Shown in pieces: positions 1 to 13,588 of a stretch of DNA of 64,000 bases. This DNA comes from Tyto alba (taxonomy: Eukaryota; Chordata; Aves; Strigiformes; Tytonidae): assembly GCF_018691265.1 (NCBI RefSeq), contig NW_024881282.1, forward strand, positions 54,939,122 to 55,003,121, given 5' to 3'. Position 1 is the first letter of the stretch, and every line of letters starts with the position of its first letter. The position numbers and the translations under genes are program-made. The notes beneath the pieces were generated by a model. That model had not been told where the DNA came from and made no database searches. It worked only from the letters and a program-made list of their open reading frames with translations.

Positions 1-1094
1 CTCTTTATAAGTGATGATCTTCCACTGATTACAGACCAAGGCTAATTGGCCAGTTTCAATTAGAATCTTCACTTTTGGGGAGTTTTAGTGAACTTTTGAT
101 GCCAGCAAAATTTGCATTAGCATCAAGCAGAGATGTGACTAACCATGCAGCTGGAGAAACAGCTTTGAAACTGAAATCAACATTTAAGTCTGGCACATGG
201 CACCTCTAATGAACATAATTAGTGCTGCAGGAGAGATACCTGGACCTTCAGACACTAGTCATCTACAGATGGTAGCATATACACAGGAACAAATTGTGCT
301 TTGAAGAAAACTAGAGACTTCTTTTGATATTTTGGTCGTATGCACTGTACTACATGAAACTTACACTGGAGGTGAATTCATTATTCAGTCTTTCAGTGAT
401 CACTGCATAAAATCAAAAGAGAATGAAAGAAAAAGAATATTATAATTTCCCTTCTGGGAATATTAGGCATTTAATAGATATCACATATTTATCAGATATA
501 CAATAATTTGACCTTTTACTTTATGATGGAATGTTTTCTGACTTTAACAGGCTTGTTTAACCAGTGTATTTCCTTAATTACCTTTCAGTTCACTAACACC
601 TCAGTCATCTCAAAGCTGGTCCATCTGCTCTTCCCTGTGTAACTTGTGAGATGAAGTGGAATAATTCGTTTCCAATAGAACTGCAGAGTAAATTATTCGT
701 TGGGCTTCTAGTGGACTTGAAGGTCAAATCTTAAAATCTCTGAAGAAATTTAAATGAAATGAAAGTAAGTTCTTATCATTATTTGGATACTCAGGGCAAT
801 TTCAAGACTTAATTAAAAAAAATTAAAAAAGCTCCCACCACTATCAGGACTTTTTATGCAGTGTCTGACTTTCATTTTTTATATTTAATGAATGCAGACT
901 ATACAGACTCTCTAATGTCAATGCAGAAAGAAGAACAATGCTGTTCCCTAACACAACAAAACTGATTATAGTTTGGCATACAAAATAACAGAAAAATCAA
1001 TAGCTATGTTGCCAGGATAATATATTTCAGAAGGTATACTATAATCCATAAAACCAATTGGTTTGAGTTCCAGATTTTGATATGTCCCTTAATT

Positions 1095-1114
1095 AAAAAA
1101 AAAAAAAAAAAAAA
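1095..1114. repeat. A20 homopolymer
   Basis: An uninterrupted run of 20 A on the plus strand follows TTAATT. No target-site duplication or retroposed body is recognisable next to it, so it is annotated as a simple homopolymer. Confidence 0.9.
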
Positions 1115-1858
1115 GTCAAGGAATAAAGTTAAGACATTATTACTGTCATATTCCCATTATTTTCCTTAAAAAACAACAATCCTTGAACCGATTCTCTACT
1201 GTTTAGAATAGTGAAACTCCTGGTTTAGAATAGTGCATTCTCTTAGAAGAAGCAGAGTTATTCAGTGGTAAAATACTGGTGAATGAGTCACTCTTAATGG
1301 TGTCTAGTTTATTTACCTCTGGACAGTTCACAAAGCAGACAAGCTCTAGTATATGCCATCAGTGTTATTTCTGCCAGGTTTCTCTATTGTGTGAATTCAA
1401 CTTCTCTATTGAAGCTTACTACTAGGGAACAGGGAAATTGGGGGAAACAAACTGAAAACATTCCCTTCAGTAATAACATTAAAAAAATATGGTTTTGTAA
1501 ATAGACAAAATGACACTGACCTAAAGTCGTGATTCATACACTTGTCTTTATAACAGAACTGTATTAGATAGCATAGAGATGGGCTGTTGGCTGTCTTGCA
1601 GGTGAGTTTGATTTGGAGGGAGTTCCTATTCCTCTGTAGCGTTTATGCAAGAAGTGGCTAGTCTGAGTGACTAGCTCAGATCTAGATGCATTCTTTGTAT
1701 ATATAGCTAGATGATATGCAGCCCACTCCAAAACATTACATTGCTATATAGCACTCATTTTGCTAGCATTCATTTTACTTTCTAATTATAAAGAGGAGAT
1801 AATGTGAAATGAATCCTGTAAGGTTAGATGATTAAAGGTTCATCTTCATAAACATGAA

Positions 1859-2085
1859 AGATCATAGAGTCATGATGGTGGGAAGCAAACCCTCAATATC
1901 CCAGTCAGAAAAAGAAGCCACTGTCCTGGCCCCTGAGCTGTCCCAGGGCAGTCCAAGCCCCACAGGACACGGTTCACCCAGTACCAGGAGTCAGTGGGGA
2001 GGCTCTCAGGGTCATCCCACAGACAGGGGGTATTGCCAAGGGGTACAGGGCTTGATGTGGGAAGCAGAGACAATCATTTCAGTAT
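1859..2085. other. GC-richer island of unknown origin
   Basis: This patch is clearly richer in G and C than its flanks. It opens with a 'TCATAGAGTCATGATGG' string that is faintly like the start of an antisense CR1 tail, but the sequence that follows does not match the CR1 tail I know. A frame of 137 codons crosses it (1854-2267, plus strand) without any recognisable domain. It could be a decayed repeat or a small regulatory element. Confidence 0.35.
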
Positions 2086-2436
2086 TGCAGATGACGTATT
2101 TTGGGATATTTAGGTATGGAAAGGATCACGGGTCTTTGCAGGAGGAGCAAGTGTTATTTATGTTCCCACCGATACCTGGCTCCCAAGTTAGGTGTCAAAA
2201 CTGCTTTACTAATGTGCATTTTACCAGGAGGATATGTCCCAATCTCCTTGGTTGTTTCATTCTTTAACACAGACTATTCCTCAGCTCTGCAAAAAGAAAT
2301 AGGGTTGACCTAAGCTGTCTCCCACTTTTCCATAGGTCTGGGTGGGGAATAATGACTGCCCAGTCATCTCAAGTATTTCAGCTCATTGTGGAGCACTCCA
2401 TAGACAGAAATGTCATAGGGTCAACATACTTGGGGC

Positions 2437-2451
2437 TTTTTTTTTTTTTTT
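2437..2451. repeat. T15 homopolymer
   Basis: An uninterrupted run of 15 T follows GGGGC. It is a simple repeat with no associated element seen. Confidence 0.85.
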
Positions 2452-3109
2452 GCATGAATCAGATCTTTCCATTCACCTGAGGTATGTTGATCTGAGTCAG
2501 AATTGGTAAGGTCACATTCAGTTTGGGTGAGAGGAAAGGAGGGAAAAATATGTTCAGCATTAACCTGTGTCACCTAGACTTTGAAGAAGTTCATACAGCC
2601 TTACAAGTCACACAGAAACAGCTTCTACTTCTTTACAGAATGTCTTTTCTGTTGTACTGCTAGACTTTTTTTCTTCTGGTCACTTAACATAGTGTGAATA
2701 CGGTGACCATGCAGGAATACAACAGTTTTAAACATAGGTTAAATTTTAAGCTATGAACTTTGAAGTGTCCTTTCAAGTCACAAGAGGATGAAACACTAGT
2801 GGCGGAAAGCAAAAGAGCATATAATCTCTGTGTATTTCAATTTAAATAAAATACTTTAACAGTGTAACTTTACACAGTGTATGTTTTACGTGTATATTCA
2901 TATGCACTAACAAATAATTTAAGGGCATTTATATCTGTTGTCTAAAGGGAAACTGACATTCAAATACAAAGTCCTTGTGATCCGAATGAAATTTTGTGTT
3001 GATCTTTCAACAGGGTGAAAAACATGTCAGCCTTGTCCTTTACATCTGTGGTATGCCACTGCTGGCTGTAGTATGATCTTCTGTGTAGTGGTAGTGTCAC
3101 ATGACACAC

Positions 3110-3125
3110 TTTTTTTTTTTTTTTT
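3110..3125. repeat. T16 homopolymer
   Basis: A run of 16 T is followed by a short C run. It is a simple repeat. Confidence 0.85.
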
Positions 3126-3561
3126 CCCCCAATATCTTGGTCTCCATGCCAGAAATCAAAATCTGAAAAAATTACTGTAGCATAATATAGACTTAGAATA
3201 AAATCAAATAGAATAGAATAGAATTTAGCCAATAACTCATTTATTTTTCTATTTAGGAATCCAAAATAATTCACCATCTATCTAAAAAAATAATATAATT
3301 TATGATTTTTTTCTCTATGAGTCACAAACTCAGTATAATGCAACTTAATTTTTTTCTGTTTTTCCAAGATGACAACAACAACCGGTTCTTTGTTTTGTTT
3401 TGGTATTTTTCCCTCACCTTTAGAAAAAACAGCATGAATGCACAGTATTCTAAAAATGGCCCTAAAAGCATATACTGACTTGACCAAGTTGGCCAGAAGT
3501 TTTAGAACTACTACTTGATCAAAAGTAAATTTAAAAAGACAAATAAAGAGTTTTTGACTGC

Positions 3562-3618
3562 TTTTTTTTTGTTTGTTTGTTTGGTTTTTTGTTTGTTTGT
3601 TTTGTTTGTTTTTTGTTT
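3562..3618. repeat. (TTTG)n simple repeat
   Basis: This is a T/G-only tract made mainly of TTTG units with variable T-run lengths. It is the complementary form of the AAAC-type repeats seen at 8330-8381, 20922-21020 and 29505-29555. Confidence 0.85.
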
Positions 3619-5774
3619 AATCCCTGGAAAATCAGAAAACCTTGTTTTTACATTTTTAATGGGACAAATTTATTTATAAATAATTTCTACAGCCAAACTA
3701 GATCAACATTTTAAAACAGCAAATTTAACATGCCATTTTTTATCCTCATTATTATCCATAAACCTGAAGGATTCTGGAAATGCTAGATACTAGATACACA
3801 AATGAATTTTGTCAGAAGAATCCCTGAGGCCTGTCTTCTGAAACAGAGAAGAAAAAAAATATTTACCATATCACATGTAAAGACCTTGTGCTTGTGTCAG
3901 TCTGGCAGATATCCTCAGTTAATGTATTACATTTTAGTTATGTTAGACCTAACAGTCTGATGAGGCAAAACCAGTTTCTTTCTACAGTCCTCAAAATACC
4001 AGCCTAATCAAAAAGGTCCAGAGAATTACATTGTCTTTTAACAATATAGTTTACCTTGCCTTTGTTCCCTATAATTAAATTGGCATTGAATCCATTCCTA
4101 AATGCCACATATGTTTTTTAAAGTTCTAAGTCAAATGGATTCAACGCCAGCCCAACTGAGTCTTGACTAATCTTATATGCTGCATAGCAATACAACAGTA
4201 CAGGCAGGTAGGTTGGTGGAACATCTGCTGTGATGAATACCTCAGATTAAAAACCAACTCAGGATGTCTTTCAGTTCATGCTGTTTCCAGGTTCTCTAAT
4301 TTTTCATTCATATAATGTTGCAAATGCCGAACAAGTTTATTCTTATGAGACAGAATGTGCAAAATGTAACATTAATTCACTGACAAACTGAAAGATTTAC
4401 AAAACAATTGGTGGAGAGATGATTGAATAAATGTATTCATACTGAGGGAAATTATCCCAAAGCACAGAACTGTTGATGTGGAATTTAAAGATCTTACTAA
4501 ATGCTACAAATGTCATGTTATGAGTGTTTTCATGAGCAGACATGCCTGGGTAAATTATCTGTCTAAATCAGATAGTGGAATTGCTTTTACATCCATTGTT
4601 GCCATGAAACTTAATATTAACCAAATATGTTTTGCCAGACAGGGGCCAATGACATGGTCTTGTATGTGAGGAGATGGAACTGGATATCCTTACACTGAAA
4701 AAACTCCCAGGAAAATTTACCTCACAGCTATATTGCTGAAATAATTTTATAACTGTCAGTGGAGAATTCAGATAGTACAGTGTTGAAAACCCTATGACTA
4801 TGAGAAAATTAATAGTTTTGTCTTGAGGAAAGGATTTCTACGGCATGCAATAAATAAGAAACAAAACCCTACACTGAACAGGAGAAAAAGAATATATTGA
4901 ATAGCCGTTCGTTATCTGAACACTGTCCTAGTTAGCTCATTGAATCAGCTACAAGACCTGTAGGAAAAAAAAACATTTCATTTTGTAACAAGGAATGTTG
5001 TAATATGATAGTTAAAAACAGTCTTAATTCTGTCAACCTTAATCCTGCACTTCCAGAGCTTCTAGTATTAGACTTGCAAGCTTAATAATGTTCTTTTCAA
5101 ACTTACCTTTATGTTATGTATAAAGTGTAGTATGGGAGTTGATGGTGTAATTGCCTAACAGTCACTTTACAAAGTGAACACAGTAAAGGATCTCTCTAAA
5201 TATTTTATTATTCCTTAATAATCTAGGCACAGTGTATAAACTTGATTGCCATATTGATTCCTGGTAATTTAATATTTCAATTAATAATGAATGTGACAGC
5301 TTTAAAATATTAATGCATTAGTACAATACAAAATATTACTGCATTGGCCTACCTGACCAATGCATTGAAACTTTATTTTAAAAGTTGAAATCTGGTAGTG
5401 GATACTTGCACACTTTATTCTTCTATATGAAGTATGATAGAAAAAACAGCACAGTTCAGTTTTTCCATGTCAGAGATGGATGTAATCATGGGCTCAGTAA
5501 TTTCTAGCTTCCTTGATGTATTTTATTCTAGACTTTAGATATTTTCTATGTTAGTGACATGAAAATAGATTATGAATGTTAGTTCTGATGTAATCTCTTC
5601 AGCATAGAATTTTATGATATAAATTTTAGGAGGATTCATCTACATATATAGATGTTAAATGGAATTCTGTATCTGCACAACAGCTATATGATAAAACTTA
5701 AAAAAAAATCAGTACATTTGAAAAGTATAAGCAGAATTTTATGGGGTGCTGTCTTTAAAGATCAGTTGCCAAAG

Positions 5775-5820
5775 CAAATAAATGAATAAACAAATAAACA
5801 AAATAATTAATTAATTAACT
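5775..5820. repeat. AAAT/AAAC-type simple repeat
   Basis: An imperfect series of AAATAAAT, GAATAAAC and AAATAAAC units grades into AATTAATTAATTAA. It is low-complexity DNA with no gene signal. Confidence 0.75.
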
Positions 5821-6734
5821 CTATTAGAAGTATTTAATTTTGTTCACAGTGTTTCGTTTTATGGGTATCGTTGCTGAGTTTTAATATTTTGCTTGATTCT
5901 GAAAGTCATGTCATATTCATTACTGATAGTAATATTAAACATGTCTTAAAATGCTTATGGAATAGAAATGGCCTTCTGAATTGTACTTGGTCTTCATCAG
6001 GGACTGATCACATACAGAAACTTATTTACATAAGCTATTTCTTCTTAAGTCTAGAATTCTTTTTTAAATCTATTTCTATTTTATATTTTTACTTTTTCCT
6101 GTAGAATGGAATACTGTAATATATTATTCTCTTTTATGTTTTTATTTCTTAAATTAATCAAGTCAGACACCTGTTTCAGCAAAGTTTCACATTACTTATT
6201 CTTGCTGATAACAGAAGCAGATGAAAAAACATAGCCTAATCAATTTTAAATTTTAAGTGTTCCTATTGAATGTCATTTTTCTATTTTTTTGTTTTTAATT
6301 CTTACAGGCTGTTTAGTTAGAAAGTAATTTAAGTGTTTTATTTCCATCATCTTATGTATGACTTTCCCTTTTCCTGCCTTGTAGATGTTTCTGATTCTGG
6401 AACAAATATTTAATGAGTACAATAACTACAACTAATATTTCTGCAGTGTTATGTAATGTTTCATCTCACTTGGTTTGACATTCTTTTACTGTGTGTGGAA
6501 TACATAATATTCCACTTCCCACTAATGGACCATTTTGAAAAGTAGTAACAGTCTGTATTTCTAAGACTTCTAAAAACACTAACATTCTTGGCAATATGCA
6601 AAAATTTACACATATGCATACATATACATATAAATATACATTTATATTTCTAGACATATATATAGTAAATATATAGATATTATTTACAATGCACATTTAA
6701 TAAATAATATTCAGTATGGAATAATATATAAGAA

Positions 6735-6835
6735 TACACTATATTGTATAACATATTTATGTAATTATGATGAGTACATTGTGTTGCATAATATATTGCA
6801 ATGTATTTATATAGTTATGATGAATGCAAATACTG
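6735..6835. repeat. Two-copy 50-bp tandem duplication in AT-rich DNA
   Basis: The string TATTTATGTAATTATGATGA at 6754 recurs as TATTTATATAGTTATGATGA at 6804, exactly 50 bp later, with two differences. Weaker similarity extends to both sides (6741 against 6791). The surrounding DNA is strongly AT-biased, so the outer limits are approximate. Confidence 0.6.
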
Positions 6836-8328
6836 AATATACTAAATGTAGCACATTCATTTACTGTAACAACCTGAATTAAACATTAAAGAAATCTTTG
6901 GAGCCCAGTATGTAAACTTGAATAAGGTTACAAGATCCTAGAAGTCTATAATTGTTCTTGAAAATTTTGATCCCCATGTGATGAAATTAACTTCTCTTCA
7001 GTTTACTCTTGCAGTACTTCTGCTTCCAAGATGTTATTGATCTGTAGAACTATGAGAAACATTATTAATATGGATTTCTGTGGTAATAAAATTATTTTCT
7101 CCAGTATTATTTCACATCAAGATCTCTCCCTGCAGGAACAGTGCAATTGTGCAATGAAATCTCTCAATTGTGTATTTTGATTTATTCACACATGAAGAGG
7201 GCTCAACTGCCTTTTAAAAGAAAGCATAACAATTTCTATTTCAAACTGTCCGTCTCTGGAATTATGCATAAGAACAAAATTATTTAGTAAATACAAACAC
7301 TTCTGCTATTTTAAAATTTTATTTTAGTTTGGTAAAAGCATTAGAAAACTCTTTAACAAGAATATTTTTAGTTAAAATTTCACTGATTTAGCTGATATAT
7401 ATTTCAATATAGACAGGCTCCCCTCAAAAACATGCAATAATACTTGCATGGGTGATGAGTTTTTCACACAGAATTCCCCACTAATGCCTGTTGCCAAAGA
7501 AGTGTAAGAATACACTATAGAAGTCAGGTATAATTTTCCCATGTGTTGTTATTACAACAGGAATAGCTCATGTATTAACAAAATATCAGGCAAAATATAT
7601 AAATTTATTCCAGTTTTATTACTCTTGACCAGTGCATTCAGAATATTAAGTAGTCTAGTTAGAGCTACCTATCCATCCAATATAACTAGCTGCATCTTGT
7701 GAAGGTTTCTGGGATGAAGGAGGGAAGTGGGTTTTGGAATAATGATAAGAAAAGGGATTCCTGCATCAGCAGGTATCTTCCTAATAGAAAAAGTGCAAAA
7801 AGTTGAATGCAAGGAGTGAAGCTGTAGAGAGAAGTGACAAAATACCAAAAATATTATGTTGCACTGAACATTCCTTCAAGGGTTGCAAGTCAATGTTAAT
7901 TTAAAAAAAAAAAAATATATCTCCAAGCTTACCACAGGTTTTTCCTGTTCACTTTGTATGAAACCATGAAGTTTCAAAAGGCGAGGTTGGTGACTGTTAC
8001 AAATTGTGAGACCCCTGGAAGATCAAGAACTGTTCTCCAATGCTCAGCACCATGTCAGGGATAAACTAACTGACATTTGCTACCAGACTGTGTTTTTTTC
8101 CATACTATTATCTCATGATATCAGTCCTAAAACAAATCTAATAGACCATGCAGCTCACTATAAAACCTGTGGCATAATGAGTACTTTAAAACTCTTGTGT
8201 GCTGATGAATGTGTGAGAATGGTTCGGTATCTGGGTTTACCACTTTTCAAGGTCTTGGAAACAGGATGCATTGTATTCTGATGGTTATTCCGAACTCTCT
8301 CTCTCCACTGTAGTTCAATGTTAGCATT

Positions 8329-8381
8329 AAAAAAAAAAAAAAAAAAACAACAACAAAAAACAAACAAACAAACAACAACAG
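8329..8381. repeat. A19 run followed by CAA/CAAA repeats
   Basis: A run of 19 A is followed by CAACAAC and CAAACAAACAAA units. It could be a decayed poly(A)-type tail with secondary repeat growth, but no retroposed source sequence is recognised upstream and no flanking duplication was found. Confidence 0.8.
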
Positions 8382-10309
8382 AAAACATTAATATATTTAC
8401 CAAAACAAAAATATAAATCTCACCTGTTACCTATTAGCTCAAGAAGGTTCTTTCTGTTTCAGATAACATCTGTAAGGACGTTTGTATAGTTTGATCCAAG
8501 ATCTTCATCCTAGTTATTGTTATCATCAAAGGGATTCATGGTGTGATGATATATGCAACCTTACATTTGAAACTCTCCCTCTGGTGTTTTTCAGATTCAG
8601 ACAGTTCTGCTAGATATTTCTGTTCTCCACAACCTAAACAGAAGATCTAGTTTAATACTTTTAATTTAGAATTATTGACTGTTCCACTAACTTAAAAAAT
8701 TCTAATATCCTTTACATATATGAATCTATATGAAACTTCCTCTTTTCTGGAATACAAAAGAAGCTGTCAATTAGTCAATGACTGTGCTGGCACTTAACCC
8801 TAATCATTAATCCATTGTGAAAGAAATGTTCTCATTTGCTGGGGAGGGCAAGATCCAAGTCCCAGTACATAGCTTATGTGCTCTTTGAATTGTATAAGCA
8901 TGTAAATTTATAACATCATATGCTAGATGAGTGAGAATAATACATATTTTTCATTGTCTTAGTGCTCCTCAGATGACAGGGGCACTCCACTCTGCATCTG
9001 TTATTCATCCCGGAGCTGACTCTCAGACCCAAAGTGCTGAGGAATATTATGGTACTCATTATTATGGAATACTTTTAAAATGTTGACTTCCTAACTGAAA
9101 TGCAAAGTTTTCTCAATATCAAATCTTGTTGTTCTTATTCTCAATTAATATTACTTTGTTATATCATGAATGCCAGTATTTCTGACAGACTGTTTCTGTG
9201 GAAGGGCACTATTTGGTAGAAGTAAAAGTTAGCATTTACATTGTCAACAAGAATTTAGCAGAGATTTCTGTTAAGTTATATAAAAGAGACCAACATTTCT
9301 TTAAATGTGGTACACTTAGAGTATTTTCCAAATGTAAGATTATATGAAGTTCTTTGTAATTTTCCAGCCTTAGCTAGAGGTGAACTGCATTTTTACACTG
9401 ACAATAATGTTCTTCATAGAAAAGATTATATGGCTGCATAAATCTTTGTAAAAGCCCATTAGTGGCATTTTCAGGAATAATCTAAGTAGAAAAGCATCTA
9501 GAGTAAGTGGAAGCATTAGTCCAGTTATGTCTAAAAATTATTCTATTGCTCATGAGCCAAAATTGAGCAACATAGTGATAATGCCACCACATATGGGTGA
9601 AAAATATTTTTTCTTCTTGGCAGGCTATCCAAGAGTTTGTGGAAATAAAGTCATTAATCTCATTTAATCTTGCTGGTGTCGTATACATGCCAAAAACTGT
9701 TTTGACTTCTTTTTATGGAGATAATGAAGCAGAACAGTGCAACACATAATTCCAGGCCATTGAATAATTCTTAACTGGTACATTGTGACACAGATCTTTA
9801 TGCCAGAATTTAATATATAAAAATTATACTGTAGAAAAAAGTAGTGGGAGTATCACTTCAACAGTTTGGCAGGTTTGTACAGTGAAGAAGGAAGAGACCC
9901 AGAACTATGTAATCTGTGCGATGAAGGACATTATCTTTGGAAATTGTTCTCAATGAAAGCTTCAACACCTGATTCAGATGTATTTTTCCCTCTTATCTGT
10001 TTGAGTCACCAGCAACAGGTAATCTGCCTGGAGACTGAATAACTAAAAAGACTGGACACTTGAAATAAGTCAGTAAAAATGTAAAAATATTAAATAATGT
10101 AGTAACTACATGGATAGAGAATCAACATTTTTGCCAGTAGAATTTACTAGGCAGAAAAATGTCTCTCCTGGAGATTCCTTTAGGGATTCTGATTTGAGGA
10201 AGTTTTCTATGACTGTGATAAAGGGATCCAAAAAAATCTATGAGGCTGAATCAGATTTAGAGATTCCTGGGACACTGAGGATCTTTCCTGCATAGTAACA
10301 TCACAATAA

Positions 10310-10990
10310 GATTGTAGGAATGTTGATTTGAAAGCACCTCTGGAAACTGTCTAGTCCACACTACTGATCAGTGCAGGACTGTCTCCAATTCTAGACTAGT
10401 CAGCTACAACTTTGTCTACCTAAATGTTAAAGCCTCCAAGAATGCAGATCCACAGCCTTTCCAATAAACTTCTGGTTACAGAAGAAAAAGAATATTTTTT
10501 TACTGTCCAGTCTAAACTTCCCAAGATGCAGTGTGGTTCTTGCCCCTTCTTGTATTGTCTAACATAACTGAGAAGAGCCTGACTGCCTCAGTTAAATAAG
10601 CTCCAGATAATCATAGGCTGCTACTGAATCATGACTTAGACACAGTGTTGCCAGTCTAATTAAACCCATATAGATCAACCACTCCTCATAGATCGTGTGC
10701 CCCAAACAGCATGGCAGCCTTCTCTCCACTTTCTCCACAGACCTCTGGGGGATGTAAAACTAGACTCAATATTTGATGTTTCAGCCTTACTAGCTCTGAG
10801 CAGGGAGATGATAACTTCACTGGATCTGCCAATCATGCTGCTTCTATTGTAGCTCAGAGGGAGGTTTTACTTGTTTGCTATGGAAATGTAATGTTGACTA
10901 CAAATTCAACCTGCATTCACTGTAATCCCCAGGTCCTTTCCAGCAAGGCTGCTGCCCTGCCAATCACTTCCCCACTTATACTAATTCCTT
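10310..10990 (-). mobile_element. Old CR1 LINE fragment, 3' region, antisense
   Basis: The plus strand reads as the reverse complement of a CR1 LINE 3' region. It begins near 10310 with a decayed form of the CR1 tail (GATTTGAAAGCACCTCTGG, then GTCTAGTCC and a 'GCAGGACTGTCT' block). It continues through 'CTCATAGATCGTGTGCCCCA' and a 'GCTCTGAGCAGGGAGATGATAA' stretch equivalent to the CR1 'GCTGAGTAGAGGGG' block, and reaches 'ATCCCCAGGTCCTTTCCAGC' near 10929. About 680 bp are preserved, with many substitutions and small gaps, which suggests an old insertion. CR1 elements move by target-primed reverse transcription and are usually 5'-truncated; here the 3' end lies at the low coordinate. The exact CR1 subfamily cannot be named by eye. 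Confidence 0.75.
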
Positions 10991-12763
10991 GAGTTGTTCT
11001 GAATTGTTTTTATTTGAAGAGGGAATGAAGATATGAACAGCAATAAGTGTACAAATGTTTGACATTTACAAGGGGGAGACTTTTTCAGTCCTTTCAGATG
11101 ATATATGAATTATTTCATTATACAGATTTCTAAAAAGCCTAATAATTAATTTCCTCTGAGTAGGAAAACACAGTTTGTCCAGAGTCCAAGACCATGATTT
11201 TGACTGAAGCAAAATATAAATTTTAGTTTAAGTACCAAAGGGTCTTCTTCCTTGCATTTGTAACAGTATTGCACTTAGGTAAAGTTAAGCCAGAGAACAC
11301 TACTAAAACCCAGAAGAAAAAATCAGCAACAATCAGCAAGAGCAGTTGCAAACCATTGTATTTCACTTAATTATATGTCACTTAGAAGGTCTTCCATTGG
11401 TCTGTGGTTTAAGTTTTGTTTTGTTTTGTTTTTCTGAGGTGATTTTAGGGGTATTGTTTTCCTTTGAAGGCTGATTCTTTTTCATTCTTTCTATTCATAC
11501 ATTCCCCTGTCAAATATACTGGTTTTAACTGATCATATATAAATTAAAGGGATACACACAGCAATCTAATTTAATCAGCTCTAAATATTGTTGGTGAATA
11601 TTACAGGCAGATTCATAGAAGTGTTCGTATATTTTCCAAATTTGGACCCTGGAAAAACAGGTTAATTTATTGTCCTCCCTTACCTATTATGGGAAAGTCC
11701 CATCAAATTTCATTAAGCATTTCAATGATTGAATTGTGAACTCATCAGAAATTGGTGGTCCAGTACTGTAGTTATACATACACACACACATATGCACGTA
11801 AAGATGGCTTGTGCCACTGGGTTGCTGCTCACTGAGGTGAAGTCAGAAGGTTTTACCCATCAATTCCAAAGAGTTAATACTTAGTTTAACAACTTTCTAT
11901 TAATTTTTTTGTTCATGTAAGGACTAAGATCGTTATCATTTGTGATGTTAACCCTCAAACTGATATTTCTCTCTCATGAGAACTTAGTAAGAAAATGAAA
12001 AGAAAAATGTACCTGGTCACAGTGTCTGGAGGTTTTCTCCAAGGCAGGTAAAGCACAATACTTTAAAAAGTAATCCCACATACACTTTTGTTGTTAAATG
12101 AGAGATACTTTATGCTCTTGGCTGTCTCAGCAGAAAAAATTAATACAAAAGAGGTGTTAATGTAAAGTCTTTAAGAACATAGCTGTCCAACTCACTAGAA
12201 CTGCAATTTGTATACAGTGCTTTGTAAATTAGGTAGTAATTAAATAAAATGAAAACAAAACAAACAACCCACATAAATTTCAACATGACAAAATTATTTA
12301 GATTAGACTATTCATATTTATGGTTATGTAAATCAATATAATCCATGTTTTCTTAGACAGGAATTAAATTCTTTAGCAACAAGTTAGTTTCTAAAATATC
12401 CAAATTATACTAGTTTATATCTTCTTTGCTTTCATAGTAGTTTCCTTACTCCTAAAGTATAATAATTCACATTATGGCTTATATTTTCCTTTTTTTTAGA
12501 GAAAAAATATGCAGAGAATTAATTATATTTACACCATGATTTCTCACAATGTGTTTGTTCTTGTTAAATCAGGTATAGAGTACATTATGGAAAATTGTGT
12601 CTTACAAAATATAGTTGGAATTGTTACTATGAATATCTCCATACAGTCCTAAAAGATAAAAATTTTGCACAAATACAAAATCTGATAAATAATCTACTAT
12701 CTGAATTCCAAAGTTTTATCTTTGTATTACCAAATTCTAAGCTACAATCAAGGGTTAAACAGG

Positions 12764-12767
<4 letters not shown>

Positions 12768-12818
<51 letters not shown>
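12768..12818. repeat. (AT)n(GT)n compound microsatellite
   Basis: About 19 uninterrupted AT dinucleotides (12768-12805) run straight into about 7 GT dinucleotides (to 12818). Uninterrupted dinucleotide arrays of this length are usually length-polymorphic, and the AT part is self-complementary and could extrude as a cruciform. Confidence 0.95.
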
Positions 12819-13548
12819 ATATGAGTAGGTAAGTAAATGTAAATAAGTAATGTGGATACCAATGCAACAGTAAATGTTTCAGAATAGAGTCCTTCCCTTC
12901 CCTTTTCACTGCTATACTCTCCTAAAGGCAAAGTTCAAGGCATTTTCTCTTTGAAGTTAATTCCAGGTCAGAGAATCATGTGATATATTTACGTTACAGT
13001 ATACTATTGTGCTCATATTTGGCTTTCATTATTGTTTTCCATCTGCTCTTTTTTTGTATGCTTTCTTCCTCAACATTAAGTGTAGTTTCTAGTAACCTAG
13101 TAACTGGAGATTTCAAAAGTGGATGTTGGGATTCTCTGTTGTCTAGATAAAGTAGGTTCATTGTTCCTCAAGGACAGAATTTACATGTTACTTTATTGAT
13201 GAACAATTTAGAGCCTGGTTGTATGCCACTGGGCATCAATTACAATTCTTGCAAGGACCTGGCATGAATTTACTCACAATTAATGAGATGTCAGCAAAGT
13301 TGAAAGAAATGTATTGATGTCCAATCGCAAAGTAATCAGACCCTCACAAAGCCAGGTAATATGAACATCTTTCAGAGAGGTTTCATCTATCTTAAATGCC
13401 ATGAACAGATTCACTATAATTCGCAAAGGGAAAGAAGCATGCAAGAAAGAAGTAAAATACTGGGAACTTCAAAATGCTAAATTAAATGCAAATATAGTGA
13501 ATCTATGAAAGTGAAACTGTAAGTTTTGTGGTATGCTTTTGTAGTTGT

Positions 13549-13588
13549 ATATATACATATATGCATATATATACACATATATATATAA
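13549..13588. repeat. TA-rich low-complexity tract
   Basis: An imperfect TATATA/CATATA/TGCATATA tract, without a perfect long array. Confidence 0.75.

Larger units (their letters stand above)
1..10309. other. AT-rich noncoding stretch, no gene recognised
   Basis: I see no gene, RNA gene or clearly recognisable transposon in this stretch. Open frames are short and contain no family motif. It holds A/T homopolymers, a (TTTG)n tract near 3562, an (AAAT)-like tract near 5775, a 50-bp tandem duplication near 6735-6835 and a more GC-rich patch at about 1859-2085. These are listed separately. It is most likely intergenic or deep intronic DNA. Confidence 0.7.

Noticed and set aside
8006..8347. Open frame of 91 codons shortly before an A19 run, suggesting a processed pseudogene
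   Set aside because: The protein is not recognisable, there is no AATAAA at the right distance from the A run and no flanking target duplication was found.
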